64,000 nucleotides of DNA from JBQLZO01 sp052168315 (GTDB lineage: Bacteria; Planctomycetota; Phycisphaerae; Phycisphaerales; UBA1924). Every line of letters starts with the position of its first letter. The first letter of the stretch is position 1. The translations under genes and the position numbers were made by a program. The stretch is from assembly GCA_052168315.1 (NCBI GenBank), contig JBQLZO010000062.1, forward strand, positions 83,806-147,805, in the 5' to 3' direction. Shown here piece by piece: positions 1 through 9,036 of the stretch. The notes below the pieces were generated by a model that saw nothing but the letters and a program-made list of their open reading frames with translations, did no database searches and was not told the DNA's origin.

Positions 1-219
1 AACGCAATCCTCATCGGCGGCGGTGTCTCGGCCAACTCACGCCTCCGGCATGACATCGCCGCCATGGCCGCCGCCCGCGGCATCCCCGCGCGGCTCCCGA
101 AGATGCCCTACTGCATGGACAACGCGGCCATGATCGCGGGGCTCGCCCACGCCCGGCTCATGGCCAACGATCACGATGACATCGCCCGGCTCCGCGCAGT
201 TCCCACCACCGGAGGCTGA
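1..219 (+). CDS. tsaD: tRNA N6-adenosine threonylcarbamoyltransferase, C-terminal end (partial)
   Basis: This is the last 72 codons of a reading frame that enters from the left edge. It carries the motif GGGVSANSRLR followed by MDNAAMIAG, the signature of the C-terminal half of TsaD/Gcp/Kae1. With its partners TsaD transfers the threonylcarbamoyl group to A37 of tRNAs that read ANN codons, in the cytoplasm. The N-terminal metal-binding His residues lie outside the window. The next gene starts 6 nt after the stop, and its Shine-Dalgarno-like GGAGG (211-215) lies inside this gene, so the two are probably co-transcribed. Confidence 0.93.
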   Translation, partial: NAILIGGGVSANSRLRHDIAAMAAARGIPARLPKMPYCMDNAAMIAGLAHARLMANDHDDIARLRAVPTTGG

Positions 220-225
220 TCCCGC

Positions 226-813
226 GTGCCCCCGTTCATCGCCGGAGAATCCGACTGGCCGCACCCCGCGTGCCTGAACGACGATGACCTCCTGCGCGAG
301 GTCCGATGGACACGCGGGCGCGGATCCGGGCCCGGCGGCCAGAACCGCAACAAGGTCGAGACCGGCGTCGAGCTCGTCCACACCCCCACCGGCATCACCG
401 GGCGGGCCGGCGAGCGCCGCACCGTCACCGACAACAAGCGCGTGGCCATCCGGAGGCTCAGGCTCAACCTCGCCACGCAGCACCGCGTGGCGGTCCCGCT
501 CGGCGAGGTCGGCTCGCGGCTGTGGGCCGAACGCCGCAGGATGCCGCCGCGCCCCGGGCCCGGCGATGCCCCGCAGCGGTGGGGCACCTTCCCCGGGCGC
601 ATCGTCATCAACCCCGACCACCGCGACTACCCATCCCTGCTCGCCGAGGCGATGGATGTCATCCACGCCGCAGGATGGGATGTCCAGCGCGCCGGGCTCC
701 GGCTCGAGGTCACCATGACGCAGCTCATCAAGCTCATCGCCGAGCACCCGCCCGCGCTGGCCGCCCTCAACGCCGGACGCGAGAGCATGGGGCTCAGCGC
801 CCTGCGGCACTGA
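226..813 (+). CDS. Release-factor-like GGQ domain protein (peptidyl-tRNA hydrolase type)
   Basis: A protein of 195 residues with a GTG start placed 10 nt after GGAGG. Residues 30-55 carry GSGPGGQNRNKVETGVEL, the catalytic GGQ loop of class I release factors, in which the Gln positions water in the ribosomal peptidyl transferase centre. The codon-recognition domains of RF1/RF2 (usual length about 360) are missing, so it resembles the short RF-like hydrolases (ArfB/YaeJ, RF-H group) that rescue or edit ribosomes. The C-terminus lacks the very basic tail of ArfB, so rescue of stalled ribosomes is not certain. Coupling to tsaD puts it in a translation-related operon. Confidence 0.8.
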   Translation: MPPFIAGESDWPHPACLNDDDLLREVRWTRGRGSGPGGQNRNKVETGVELVHTPTGITGRAGERRTVTDNKRVAIRRLRLNLATQHRVAVPLGEVGSRLWAERRRMPPRPGPGDAPQRWGTFPGRIVINPDHRDYPSLLAEAMDVIHAAGWDVQRAGLRLEVTMTQLIKLIAEHPPALAALNAGRESMGLSALRH

Positions 814-858
814 GCCCACCGATCACGCCAACAACAAGGATGAAAGCCGGACGCCCGC

Positions 859-1617
859 TCAGGAGCACGCGCTCCCGAATGCGCTGAGCAGGATCCCCAG
901 ATCATCAGAATTCACTGCCCCATCGAAGTTCAGATCCGCGCCCTCGGTGCCGCCGAACGCGCCCAGCAGGATCCCGAGGTCGTCCGAATTCACCACGCCG
1001 TTCCCATCGATGTCCGCCAGGCACTCCGGGCGGTACTCGATGTGAAGATCGTCGATCTCATAGATGATCTCGATGCCGAGCGTGGAGTAGGTGTACTCGA
1101 AGTAGCCCGCCACCGGCGTCTCAAGATTCAGGCGGCTGCCCGCGACCACCGTCTTCGTGAACGAAAAATTGGTGCCACCCGAGGTCATGTAGTTCCCTTC
1201 TGTGTCGTAGAAGGTGGTCGCGGCGTTGCCATCCATTTCGCCCACAGAGACCGGCGTCCAGGTCGCCGCGAACGCGCGCACGCCCGGCGGCGTATTGAAC
1301 TGGATCGCCGTCGCGGAGCAGAAGGTCGTACACGCCAGCACCGACCGGATCGCACGCCCGCCGCCCGGCGTCTCCACCACCTCCGCCATCACCTGCAGGA
1401 AGTCCGGGCCCGCCCCGCCGAAGGTCACGCCCGGCGCGATCGGGTCGCCCGCGCTCAGCGGCCCGAGCGGGAGGTCATCGAAGTCGATGATCTGGTCCGC
1501 GTTGAGCTCATCGTACGAATCGATCACGGAACTCGGCGGCCCACCGGCCACCACGGAACCAACCAACACCGCCGGCACGAACGCCGGAACAGCACAACGA
1601 AGAACGGCTCGCAACAT
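859..1617 (-). CDS. Secreted protein with C-terminal GC-type dockerin repeats
   Basis: A protein of 252 residues. The ATG at 1617 is chosen because AGAGGAG lies about 8 nt upstream and a signal peptide follows (hydrophobic stretch ending near VVAGG). The frame stays open far upstream, but that part is only the antisense of the neighbouring genes. The middle (about 30-195) is a beta-rich domain I do not recognise. Residues about 198-252 hold two calcium-loop-like repeats (DIDGNGVVNSDDL and NFDGAVNSDDL), each followed by an ILLxAFG helix. A Cys precedes the first repeat and another is next to last. It is probably secreted; the ligand is unknown. It converges on the release-factor-like gene. Confidence 0.8.
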   Translation of the reverse strand: MLRAVLRCAVPAFVPAVLVGSVVAGGPPSSVIDSYDELNADQIIDFDDLPLGPLSAGDPIAPGVTFGGAGPDFLQVMAEVVETPGGGRAIRSVLACTTFCSATAIQFNTPPGVRAFAATWTPVSVGEMDGNAATTFYDTEGNYMTSGGTNFSFTKTVVAGSRLNLETPVAGYFEYTYSTLGIEIIYEIDDLHIEYRPECLADIDGNGVVNSDDLGILLGAFGGTEGADLNFDGAVNSDDLGILLSAFGSACS

Positions 1618-1740
1618 CTCTTGGTCTCCTCTCGTAATGACCTCCCGTTTTAGCATCCTCCCCGACAAATCGCCCGGCCTTCGAACAGGAAATCGCGCAC
1701 ATCGCGCCCGCACCGCCCGCAACTCCCATAATCCGCTCCC

Positions 1741-2259
1741 GTGAACCCCGCGATCACCATCCATCACGAACGCCCCGAACACATCGACGCCATCCGCGCC
1801 GCCATCACCGCCTGCTTCCCCACGCCCGGCGAGGCGCGCCTGGTCGACGCCCTGCGATCCGCCGGACGCCTCTCCATCTCCATGGTCGCCATCGACACCG
1901 CCGGGCGGGTCGTCGGGCACATCGCCTTCAGCCCGGTCACCCTCGCCGGCGACGAAGATGCGCCCGCCGGCGTCGGGCTGGCCCCGCTCAGCGTCGTGGA
2001 ATCGCACCGCCGCCGGGGCCTCGGGGCCGCGCTGGCCAGCGCCGGGCTCCGGGCCTGCCGCGATGCCGGCTGGGGCTGGTGCGTGGTGCTGGGGGAACCG
2101 GGGTACTACGCGCGGTTCGGCTTCGCGCCGGCCGCACGCTCCGGGTTGACCAGCGAGTACGACGCCGGCGATGCCTTCCAGACGCTGGAACTGACGCCCG
2201 GCGCCCTCCCCGCGGGCGCTGGACTGGTGCGCTACGCGCCCGAGTTCTCGGAAGTCTGA
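1741..2259 (+). CDS. GNAT family N-acetyltransferase (YhbS-like)
   Basis: A protein of 172 residues with a GTG start. It shows the acetyl-CoA loop HRRRGLGAAL (around residue 85), preceded by the beta-4 strand GLAPLSVV, and the later motif LGEPGYYARFGF, which is typical of the YhbS-type GNAT subgroup. Such enzymes transfer acetyl from acetyl-CoA to an amine; the substrate cannot be read from the sequence. It stands alone, 78 nt before the cystathionine beta-synthase gene and divergent from the dockerin gene (123 nt apart), so both promoters must lie in 1618-1740. Confidence 0.88.
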   Translation: MNPAITIHHERPEHIDAIRAAITACFPTPGEARLVDALRSAGRLSISMVAIDTAGRVVGHIAFSPVTLAGDEDAPAGVGLAPLSVVESHRRRGLGAALASAGLRACRDAGWGWCVVLGEPGYYARFGFAPAARSGLTSEYDAGDAFQTLELTPGALPAGAGLVRYAPEFSEV

Positions 2260-2337
2260 CCGCATCCACGCGGGAAACCACAGCGCCGCAGCGCGGGATC
2301 GCCCGAGGCACGCACCCGCTCCGGCTACACTGCATCC

Positions 2338-3801
2338 ATGACCCCACCGCAGACCAGCGCAAAGACCGAACACCGGGGCGCACAGGGCGATGCCCCCGTC
2401 TATTCCGGCGTGCTCGACATGATCGGGCACACGCCGATGCTCGAACTCAGCCGGCTCGACACCGGACCCTGCCGGCTCTTCGCCAAGCTCGAACTCATGA
2501 ACCCCGCCGGGTCCATCAAGGACCGCATCGGGCTCTCCATGATCGAGGCCGCCGAAGCAGACGGGCGGCTCGACCCGAACGCGAAGACCAAGCCCACCAT
2601 CATCGAGGCCACCGCCGGCAACACCGGGCTCGGGCTCTCGCTCGTCGCCGGTCAGCGCGGGTACAAGATGATCGTCGTCGTGCCCGACAAGATGTCCGAA
2701 GAGAAGATCCAGCACCTCCGCGCCATGGGCGCCCGCGTCGTGCTCACCCGCTCCGATGTCCAGAAAGGGCACCCGGAGTACTACCAGGAGGTCGCCGCGC
2801 GCCTCGCCACCGAGACCCCCAACTCCGTCTTCATCAACCAGTTCGCAAACCCCGCCAATGTCAGCGCGCATTACGAGGGCACCGGCCCCGAGGTCTGGCG
2901 CCAGATCACCGCCGCCACCGGCGGCAAGGTTGATGCCGTGGTCCTCGGCGTCGGCTCCGGCGGAACCCTCTCGGGCATGGGCCGGTACCTCCGCGAACAG
3001 AACCCCGACCTCAAGATCATCCTCGCCGACCCCCAGGGATCCATCCTCACCCCCGTCGTCAACGAGGGCAGGGACCCCAAGGACCTCTGCGCCGGGTCCT
3101 GGCTCGTCGAGGGCATGGGCGAGGACTTCATCCCCGACATCTGCGACATCGAACTCTGCGATGAGGCGATCGCCGTCACCGACCGCGATGCGTTCATCGC
3201 CGCGCGAGAGCTGCTCGCCAGGGAGGGCATCCTCGCCGGATCCTCCACCGGGTGCCTCGTCCACGCGGCCGCGAAGTGGTGCCGCGCCCAGAAGTCGCCC
3301 ATGAATGTCGTCACCCTCATCTGCGACCAGGGCGCCAAGTACCTCTCCAAGATGTTCAACGACTACTGGATGATCGACAACGGATTCATCCAGCGCGAGA
3401 CCTCCGGCGACCTCCGCGACCTCATCGGTCGACGCCACCTCGAGCGCGAGGATGTCACCCTCGAAGAGAACGAGCCCGTCCGCATCGCCATCAAGCGCAT
3501 GCAGCTCTACTCCGTCTCCCAGATGGTCGTGCTCGACCACCGCGGCAAGGTCGTCGGGATCCTCGACGAGTCCGACATCCTCCTGGCCGTCACCCACTCC
3601 AAGGAGGCCTTCGACCGCCCGGTCTCCGACCTGATGACGCGCCGCCTCGAAACCATCTCGCCCAGCGCCTCCGTCAATGACCTCATGCCCATCTTCCGCG
3701 CCGACCGCGTCGCCATCGTCATGGACGAGAACGCCCGGTTCTACGGGCTCATCACCAAGATCGACATGATCAACTACCTCAGAAACCAACTCCTCAGATA
3801 A
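2338..3801 (+). CDS. Cystathionine beta-synthase with regulatory CBS pair
   Basis: A protein of 487 residues. The N-terminal 350 residues are a fold-type II PLP enzyme of the cysteine synthase/CBS family. NPAGSIKDR places the Schiff-base lysine at K61, and TAGNTG and GSGGTLSG are the substrate and phosphate loops. Residues about 360-485 form two CBS motifs (EPVRIAIKRM... and LMTRRLETISP...), so the architecture matches eukaryotic-type cystathionine beta-synthase rather than plain cysteine synthase. It would condense serine and homocysteine to cystathionine. There is no heme N-domain. The next gene completes transsulfuration, which supports this over O-acetylserine sulfhydrylase. Confidence 0.88.
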   Translation: MTPPQTSAKTEHRGAQGDAPVYSGVLDMIGHTPMLELSRLDTGPCRLFAKLELMNPAGSIKDRIGLSMIEAAEADGRLDPNAKTKPTIIEATAGNTGLGLSLVAGQRGYKMIVVVPDKMSEEKIQHLRAMGARVVLTRSDVQKGHPEYYQEVAARLATETPNSVFINQFANPANVSAHYEGTGPEVWRQITAATGGKVDAVVLGVGSGGTLSGMGRYLREQNPDLKIILADPQGSILTPVVNEGRDPKDLCAGSWLVEGMGEDFIPDICDIELCDEAIAVTDRDAFIAARELLAREGILAGSSTGCLVHAAAKWCRAQKSPMNVVTLICDQGAKYLSKMFNDYWMIDNGFIQRETSGDLRDLIGRRHLEREDVTLEENEPVRIAIKRMQLYSVSQMVVLDHRGKVVGILDESDILLAVTHSKEAFDRPVSDLMTRRLETISPSASVNDLMPIFRADRVAIVMDENARFYGLITKIDMINYLRNQLLR

Positions 3802-3947
3802 CCCCACCCCCCCACCCCCCCAACTCCCCCCTGCAAGCCCGGCACTCTCCTGCCAGCCCATTCCCGCACCCACCACGCCCACGCCCCCCAGCCAACAACC
3901 CCAACGCCAACGCCACCACCACCGCATCGCACCGCAAGGACACGACC

Positions 3948-5162
3948 ATGGCCGACCGCCAGACCGACCGAATCGCCACCAAGTGCATCCACGCCGCGCA
4001 GCGACCGGAAGAGACCACCGGCGCTGTCATGCCGCCCATCTTCCAGACCTCCACCTACGCCCAGCCCTCGCCCGGCGTGCACAAGGGCTTCGAGTACACC
4101 CGCTCGCACAACCCCACGCGCTACGCGCTCGAACGCTCGATCGCCCGGCTCGAAGGCTCCACCATCGCCGAGTCCGACGATCCCTCCTGCGGCGGGTTCG
4201 CGTTCGCCTCCGGGATGGCCGCCATCGCCACGCTCCTCGAACTCCTCGACGCCGGCAACCGCATCGTCACCATGGACGACCTCTACGGCGGCACCAACCG
4301 CCTCTTCTCACGCGTCCGCCAGCGCTCCCAGGCGCTCAAGGTCAACTATGTCGACCTCACCAACCCCGACGCCCTCCGCGCCGCCATGACCCAGGACACC
4401 AAGCTCGTCTGGGTCGAAACGCCCACCAACCCCACCCTCAAGGTCGCCGACCTCGCCGCCATCGCCAAGGTCGCGCGACAGGCCTGCCCCTCGGCCATCC
4501 TCGCCTGCGACAACACCTTCGCATCGCCCATCAACCAGCGACCGCTCGAGCACGGGTTCGATGTCGTCATGCACTCATCCACCAAGTATGTCAACGGGCA
4601 CTCCGATGTCGTCGGCGGCCTGCTCGTCACCTCCAACCTCGAACTCGCCCGCCGCATCCGGTTCCTCCAGAACGCCATCGGCAGCGTCATGGCCCCCTTC
4701 GACAGCTTCCTCACCCTCCGGGGCATTAAGACCCTCGATGTCCGCATGCAGCGGCACAACGAGTCCGGCATGGCCATCGCCAAGTGGCTCGAGCAGCACG
4801 AAGCCGTGGAGTCCGTCCTCTACCCCGGGCTGCCCTCCCATCCGCAGCACGCGGTCGCCAAGAAGCAGATGTCCGGCTTCACCGGCATGATCACCTTCTT
4901 CATCAAGGGCGGGCTCGATGAGGCCCGCAGGTTCCTCGAGTCCGTCCGCGTGTTCCAGCTCGCCGAATCGCTCGGCGGCGTCGAGTCGCTCGTCGACCAC
5001 CCCGCCATCATGACCCACGCCTCCGTCCCCCCCGAACAGCGCCAGGCGCTGGGCATCTCCGACACACTCATCAGGCTCTCCGTCGGCATCGAAGACCTCG
5101 AAGACCTCCGGGCAGACCTCCAGCAGGCCCTCGCCGCGGCCCGGGTCCCCGCCCGCGTCTGA
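3948..5162 (+). CDS. Cystathionine gamma-lyase / gamma-synthase family PLP enzyme
   Basis: A protein of 404 residues with AAGGA 7 nt before the ATG. It is a Cys/Met metabolism fold-type I PLP enzyme. YTRSHNPTR and the FASGMAAIATLLELL phosphate-binding segment are present, and HSSTKYVNGHSDVVGG contains the Schiff-base lysine K213; SLGGVESL and RLSVGIEDLEDL are the usual C-terminal signatures. Lying 146 nt after a CBS-domain cystathionine beta-synthase, it most likely cleaves cystathionine to cysteine (reverse transsulfuration). Gamma-synthase and methionine gamma-lyase share these motifs and cannot be excluded from sequence alone. Confidence 0.9.
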   Translation: MADRQTDRIATKCIHAAQRPEETTGAVMPPIFQTSTYAQPSPGVHKGFEYTRSHNPTRYALERSIARLEGSTIAESDDPSCGGFAFASGMAAIATLLELLDAGNRIVTMDDLYGGTNRLFSRVRQRSQALKVNYVDLTNPDALRAAMTQDTKLVWVETPTNPTLKVADLAAIAKVARQACPSAILACDNTFASPINQRPLEHGFDVVMHSSTKYVNGHSDVVGGLLVTSNLELARRIRFLQNAIGSVMAPFDSFLTLRGIKTLDVRMQRHNESGMAIAKWLEQHEAVESVLYPGLPSHPQHAVAKKQMSGFTGMITFFIKGGLDEARRFLESVRVFQLAESLGGVESLVDHPAIMTHASVPPEQRQALGISDTLIRLSVGIEDLEDLRADLQQALAAARVPARV

Positions 5163-5339
5163 CCCCCCCCAACAAGATCACCCCGCGCCGGTCTCTCGCC
5201 GTTTCGAAGGGGTTCGACGCTTCCCGGCACTGAGACCCAGTCGCAGCCGGGCGACCTACGATCCAGCCCGCGCAGCGCCCCGCGCCGCCGCGATGGGCCG
5301 TCCTGTCAATCCGTCACTCCCGCAAGGAATCGACCCACG

Positions 5340-6794
5340 ATGGACTCCAGATCCCGACGCTTCGACCTCGCCCCGCTCACGCTCACCTCCAGCGCCCTCA
5401 GCATCGCCCTCGCGCTGGCCTGCACCGCACCGCTCGCCATCGGCGGGCAGCCGGACACGCGCAGCAAGGCACGCGCCGACGACGCCGGAAGCACCTCCGA
5501 CACGGATCCGAAGACGGACACCAGCGACCGCACCGGCGACGACACCGAGACCCAGCCCGAAGCGCCCAATCCGCTCGACTGGGGCGCCCTCGAATCGCCC
5601 ATCCTGACCAACCATGTGCAGCTCACCTTCCCCGACCGCTTCCTCCGCGCGGGCGAGGCCTACTTCGACCCCACCGCCCAGTGGATCATCTTCCAGGCCG
5701 TCGAGGTCCCCGAGGAGGGCGCCGAGCCGGACGAGCACTTCTCCATGTATGTCGCCCCGCTCATCTACGCGCGGGCCAGTGCGCAGGAGCAGGTCGCCCG
5801 CATCACCGGCATGGGCAGGCCCATCCGCATCTCCAACCCCGGATCGGCCAACACCTGCGGATGGTTCCACCCCCGCACCCCGTGGACCGTCATCTACGGC
5901 TCCACCCTTGTCGCGCCCGAGGTCGACGGCGCGCCCGGATACCAGCGCGGCACCGGGCGTTACAAGTGGCAGTTTCCCAATGAGATGGAGATCGTCACCC
6001 AGAGCGTCCAGGAGATCTTCGACAGCGTCAACCGCGACCTCGGCATGCGCATGGCGCTCCCCGAGCAGTCCAAGCAGCCGCGTCCCCTCATCTCCCAACC
6101 CGGGTACACCGCCGAGTGCGCCTACGACCCCGTCGCGCTGCACATCGTCTTCTGCAATGTCGATCCCGAGACCGGCGATGGCGACCTGTTCGCCTACAAC
6201 ACCCGCACCAGGGTCATCACGCCCCTGATCACCGAGCCCGGATACGACGGCGGGCCGTTCTTCTCGCCGGATGGCAAGCGCATCTGCTACCGCTCCGATC
6301 GCCGCGGCGACAACATGCTCCAGCTCTTCGTCGCCGACCTCGAGTTCGATGCCGCCGGAAGCATCACCGGCGTCGTCAAGGAGCACCAGCTCACCGACAA
6401 CCAGCATGTCAACTGGGCCCCCTACTGGCATCCCTCCGGCAACATGCTCGTCTACGCCACCTCCGAAGCCGGGCACGACAACTACGAGGTCTACGCCATC
6501 CCCGTCCCGCCGAGGTTCGGCACCAGCGCCGCCATGAGCGACGATGGACCCGTCGAACCCATCCGGATCACCAACGCCTCAGGGTTCGATGGGCTGCCCG
6601 TCTTCTCAAGGGACGCGAAGTACATGCTCTGGACCAGCCAGCGCGGCGGCCCGTGGGACCAGCCCGGCCAGCGCCCCACCAGCCAGCTCTGGATCGCCGA
6701 GTTCACGCCCGACGCCGCCCTCGAACGCATCATCGAATCGCCCACCATCAACCGCAGGGGCGTCGAGGGCGTCAAGCCGACCCCGCAGCGCTGA
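5340..6794 (+). CDS. Exported TolB-type beta-propeller (PD40/WD40-like) protein
   Basis: A protein of 484 residues with AAGGAA 10 nt before the ATG. A signal-like hydrophobic stretch (about 14-38) is followed by an acidic, disordered linker (40-80). The rest holds PD40-type blades: FFSPDGKRICYRSDR, WAPYWHPSGNMLVYATSEAG and LPVFSRDAKYMLWTSQRGG. Such propellers are usually periplasmic and bind partner proteins. No catalytic motif is visible and no tol-pal genes flank it, so a TolB role is not claimed. It ends 30 nt before ribF. Confidence 0.78.
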   Translation: MDSRSRRFDLAPLTLTSSALSIALALACTAPLAIGGQPDTRSKARADDAGSTSDTDPKTDTSDRTGDDTETQPEAPNPLDWGALESPILTNHVQLTFPDRFLRAGEAYFDPTAQWIIFQAVEVPEEGAEPDEHFSMYVAPLIYARASAQEQVARITGMGRPIRISNPGSANTCGWFHPRTPWTVIYGSTLVAPEVDGAPGYQRGTGRYKWQFPNEMEIVTQSVQEIFDSVNRDLGMRMALPEQSKQPRPLISQPGYTAECAYDPVALHIVFCNVDPETGDGDLFAYNTRTRVITPLITEPGYDGGPFFSPDGKRICYRSDRRGDNMLQLFVADLEFDAAGSITGVVKEHQLTDNQHVNWAPYWHPSGNMLVYATSEAGHDNYEVYAIPVPPRFGTSAAMSDDGPVEPIRITNASGFDGLPVFSRDAKYMLWTSQRGGPWDQPGQRPTSQLWIAEFTPDAALERIIESPTINRRGVEGVKPTPQR

Positions 6795-6824
6795 TCCGCA
6801 GCCGCACCAACTCCACGCCCCGCG

Positions 6825-7874
6825 ATGCACGAGCCCGACCAGATCCTCCCGCCGATCGACATCCCCGACGATCGACCCATCGTCGTGACCATCGGCAACT
6901 TCGACGCCGTGCACAAGGGACACCGCGCGCTCATCGACGCCGCGCGATCCCTCCGCACCCGCTCCGCGCACCACGGGCCCAACTTCGTCATCGCGCTGGC
7001 GTTCCACCCGCATCCGGCCGCCATCCTCCGCCCCGGAACCCAGCCGCCGGCCATCACCTCGTGGGAAAGGCGCGAGCGTCTGCTCCGCGCGGCCGGCGCC
7101 GATGCCGTCGCGCCCCTCACCCCGAGCCCGGCCCTGCTCGGGCTCGAGCCGCACGCCTTCCTCGACACCATCGCCCGCCGATACCGCATCGACGGCATCG
7201 TCGAGGGGCACGACTTCCACTTCGGCAGGGCCCGCGCGGGCACACCCGAGACCCTCATCACGCTCGCCGATCAGCGCGGCATCACCCCGCGCATCGTCGA
7301 GCCCGTCGAGGTCGCGCTCAACGATCAGTCGCTGGTCACCGCCTCCAGCACCATCACGCGATGGCTGCTCGCGCACTCCCGCGTCGAAGACGCCGCCCGC
7401 CTCCTCGCCCGACCGCACGAGGTCGGCGGGCGCATCGTCCGCGGCGACCGGCTCGGACGCACCATCGGCATCCCCACCGCCAACCTCAGCACCGACGAAC
7501 TCCTCCCCGCCGATGGCGTCTACGCCGGGTACGCCACCCTCGAATCCGGCGGCCGGATCCCCGCGGCCATCCACATCGGCCCGCGCGCCACCATCGACGC
7601 GGAAGCCAGGACCTGCGAGGCCCACCTCTTCGAGCCCGACGGCACGCCGTGGCAAGGCCCCGCCTGCACCGACGATGACCCCGAGTACGGCTGGCCCATC
7701 AACCTCGCCTTCATCGCGTGGCTCCGCGACCAGGCCAGGTTCGAATCGCTCGAGGCGCTCGTCGCCCAGATCCACCGCGACATCGCCCGCGCAGCGCCCA
7801 TCGCCACCCGCGCCATCGACCAGACCACCGGCGATCCCGTCGCGGGCACCATCACCTTCCCCGCCCTATCGTGA
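6825..7874 (+). CDS. ribF: Bifunctional riboflavin kinase / FMN adenylyltransferase
   Basis: A protein of 349 residues, close to the family's usual 310-350. The N-terminal nucleotidyltransferase half begins VTIGNFDAVHKGH (the HxGH-like ATP site) and includes EGHDFHFGRARAGT. The C-terminal flavokinase half starts near GDRLGRTIGIPTANL and contains DGVYAGYA. It converts riboflavin to FMN and then FAD. Its stop codon overlaps a possible GTG start of the downstream phosphoesterase gene (GTGA at 7871), so the two are probably one transcript. Confidence 0.95.
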   Translation: MHEPDQILPPIDIPDDRPIVVTIGNFDAVHKGHRALIDAARSLRTRSAHHGPNFVIALAFHPHPAAILRPGTQPPAITSWERRERLLRAAGADAVAPLTPSPALLGLEPHAFLDTIARRYRIDGIVEGHDFHFGRARAGTPETLITLADQRGITPRIVEPVEVALNDQSLVTASSTITRWLLAHSRVEDAARLLARPHEVGGRIVRGDRLGRTIGIPTANLSTDELLPADGVYAGYATLESGGRIPAAIHIGPRATIDAEARTCEAHLFEPDGTPWQGPACTDDDPEYGWPINLAFIAWLRDQARFESLEALVAQIHRDIARAAPIATRAIDQTTGDPVAGTITFPALS

Positions 7875-7945
7875 CCGCCGCCACCACCACCGACAGTGAT
7901 GATGGCCATGCCGATGCGCCCGCGCCGCGAGAGGACGAGAAGCCG

Positions 7946-9013
7946 ATGCCAGCCCCGACCAACCAGCCGACCGAACAGGCGGCCCACGGCAACGCCACGC
8001 CCGCGCAGATCGCCGACCGGCTCCGCGCCGCACGATCCGTCATCCTGCTCACCCACACCAAGCCCGATGGCGATGCCGTCGGATCCACCATCGGGCTCGC
8101 CCGCGCCCTCCACCACGCCGGCATCAAGGCCCTGCCCGTCTACGAGGGCCCCTGGTCCGCGCGCTTCAACGGGCTCGTCGACACCACCCCCACCGAGCAG
8201 TTCTCCCCTTCGCTCGCGCAGGAAGAACCCCTCGCCAGCGCCGACCTCATCGTCGTCTGCGACACCTGCTCATGGGGCCAGCTCGTCGAGGCCGAGCCCT
8301 ACCTCAACGAGCGCACGCCCGAGCGCTGCGTCGTGATCGACCACCACATCCGCGCCAATCCCGAGATCGCCGACCTGCGTTATGTCGACACCGCCGCCGC
8401 CGCCGCGTGCCAGATGGTCGCCAAGGTCGCCGTCGAGCTCCTCGGGCTCGACTCGCCCGCGCGCCTCCCCACCGATGTCGCGGCCCCCCTCTATGTCGGC
8501 ACCGGCACCGACACCGGCTGGTTCCGGCACTCCAACACCACCGCCGGCGTGCACCGGCTCGCCGCCGACCTCATCGACACCGGCATCCCACGCGAACGCC
8601 TCTACGCACAGGTCGAGCAGTCCGACACCCTCGCGCGGCTCAAGCTCGCCGGGCGGGCGCTTGCATCACTCCGCCTCGTCAGCAACGGGCGCGGCGCGGT
8701 GATGATCCTGAAGAAATCCGACTACGCCGAGTGCAGCGCCGGGTACGACGAAGGCGGCGGGCTCACCGATCTCGTCTCGACAACCGGCATCATCCGCGCC
8801 GTCGCCCTCATCCACGAGGTCTCCGGCGACCTCACCAAGGTCTCGTTCCGCTCCAAGTCCGGCGGCACGCTCCCCGATGTCGATGTCAACGCGCTGGCCA
8901 ACCAGCTCGGCGGCGGCGGACACTTCCACGCCGCGGGCGCCAAGGTCAAGGCCCCGCTCGCAGTCGTCATCGAACGCGTCGAACGACTCCTCGCCGCGGC
9001 CACCGCCGACTGA
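7946..9013 (+). CDS. DHH/DHHA1 phosphoesterase (NrnA-type oligoribonuclease / pAp phosphatase)
   Basis: A protein of 355 residues from the ATG at 7946, which has GAGAGGA upstream; a GTG at 7871 overlapping the ribF stop would add 25 disordered residues. DHH motifs are in order: HTKPDGDAVGS (about 38-47), VVCDTCS, VIDHHIRANP (DHH near 133) and GTDTGWF. A C-terminal DHHA1 domain carries LGGGGHFHAAG (near 321). Family members degrade 2-5 nt RNA and dephosphorylate 3'-phosphoadenosine 5'-phosphate. The second activity would fit the sulfur genes in this window, but that is inference. It converges with the LptF/G gene 23 nt away. Confidence 0.88.
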   Translation: MPAPTNQPTEQAAHGNATPAQIADRLRAARSVILLTHTKPDGDAVGSTIGLARALHHAGIKALPVYEGPWSARFNGLVDTTPTEQFSPSLAQEEPLASADLIVVCDTCSWGQLVEAEPYLNERTPERCVVIDHHIRANPEIADLRYVDTAAAAACQMVAKVAVELLGLDSPARLPTDVAAPLYVGTGTDTGWFRHSNTTAGVHRLAADLIDTGIPRERLYAQVEQSDTLARLKLAGRALASLRLVSNGRGAVMILKKSDYAECSAGYDEGGGLTDLVSTTGIIRAVALIHEVSGDLTKVSFRSKSGGTLPDVDVNALANQLGGGGHFHAAGAKVKAPLAVVIERVERLLAAATAD

Positions 9014-9036
9014 ACCGCGCATTCCCGACAACCCGC

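Noticed and set aside
1618..3927. Long minus-strand open frame opposite the GNAT and cystathionine beta-synthase genes
   Set aside because: It is the antisense of clearly conserved genes; its translation is Asp/Glu/Gly-rich with no domain, and the dockerin gene has its own start at 1617 with a ribosome-binding site.
5163..5339. Inverted repeat GGTCTC ... GAGACC (5190-5195 with 5232-5237) after the gamma-lyase/synthase gene
   Set aside because: The arms are only 6 bp over a 36-nt loop without T tract; too weak to call a terminator.
7871..7945. GTG start for the DHH phosphoesterase overlapping the ribF stop
   Set aside because: It would add 25 low-complexity residues outside the conserved fold; the ATG at 7946 has a GAGAGGA upstream. 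The coupling is still possible, so the alternative is mentioned in the entry.
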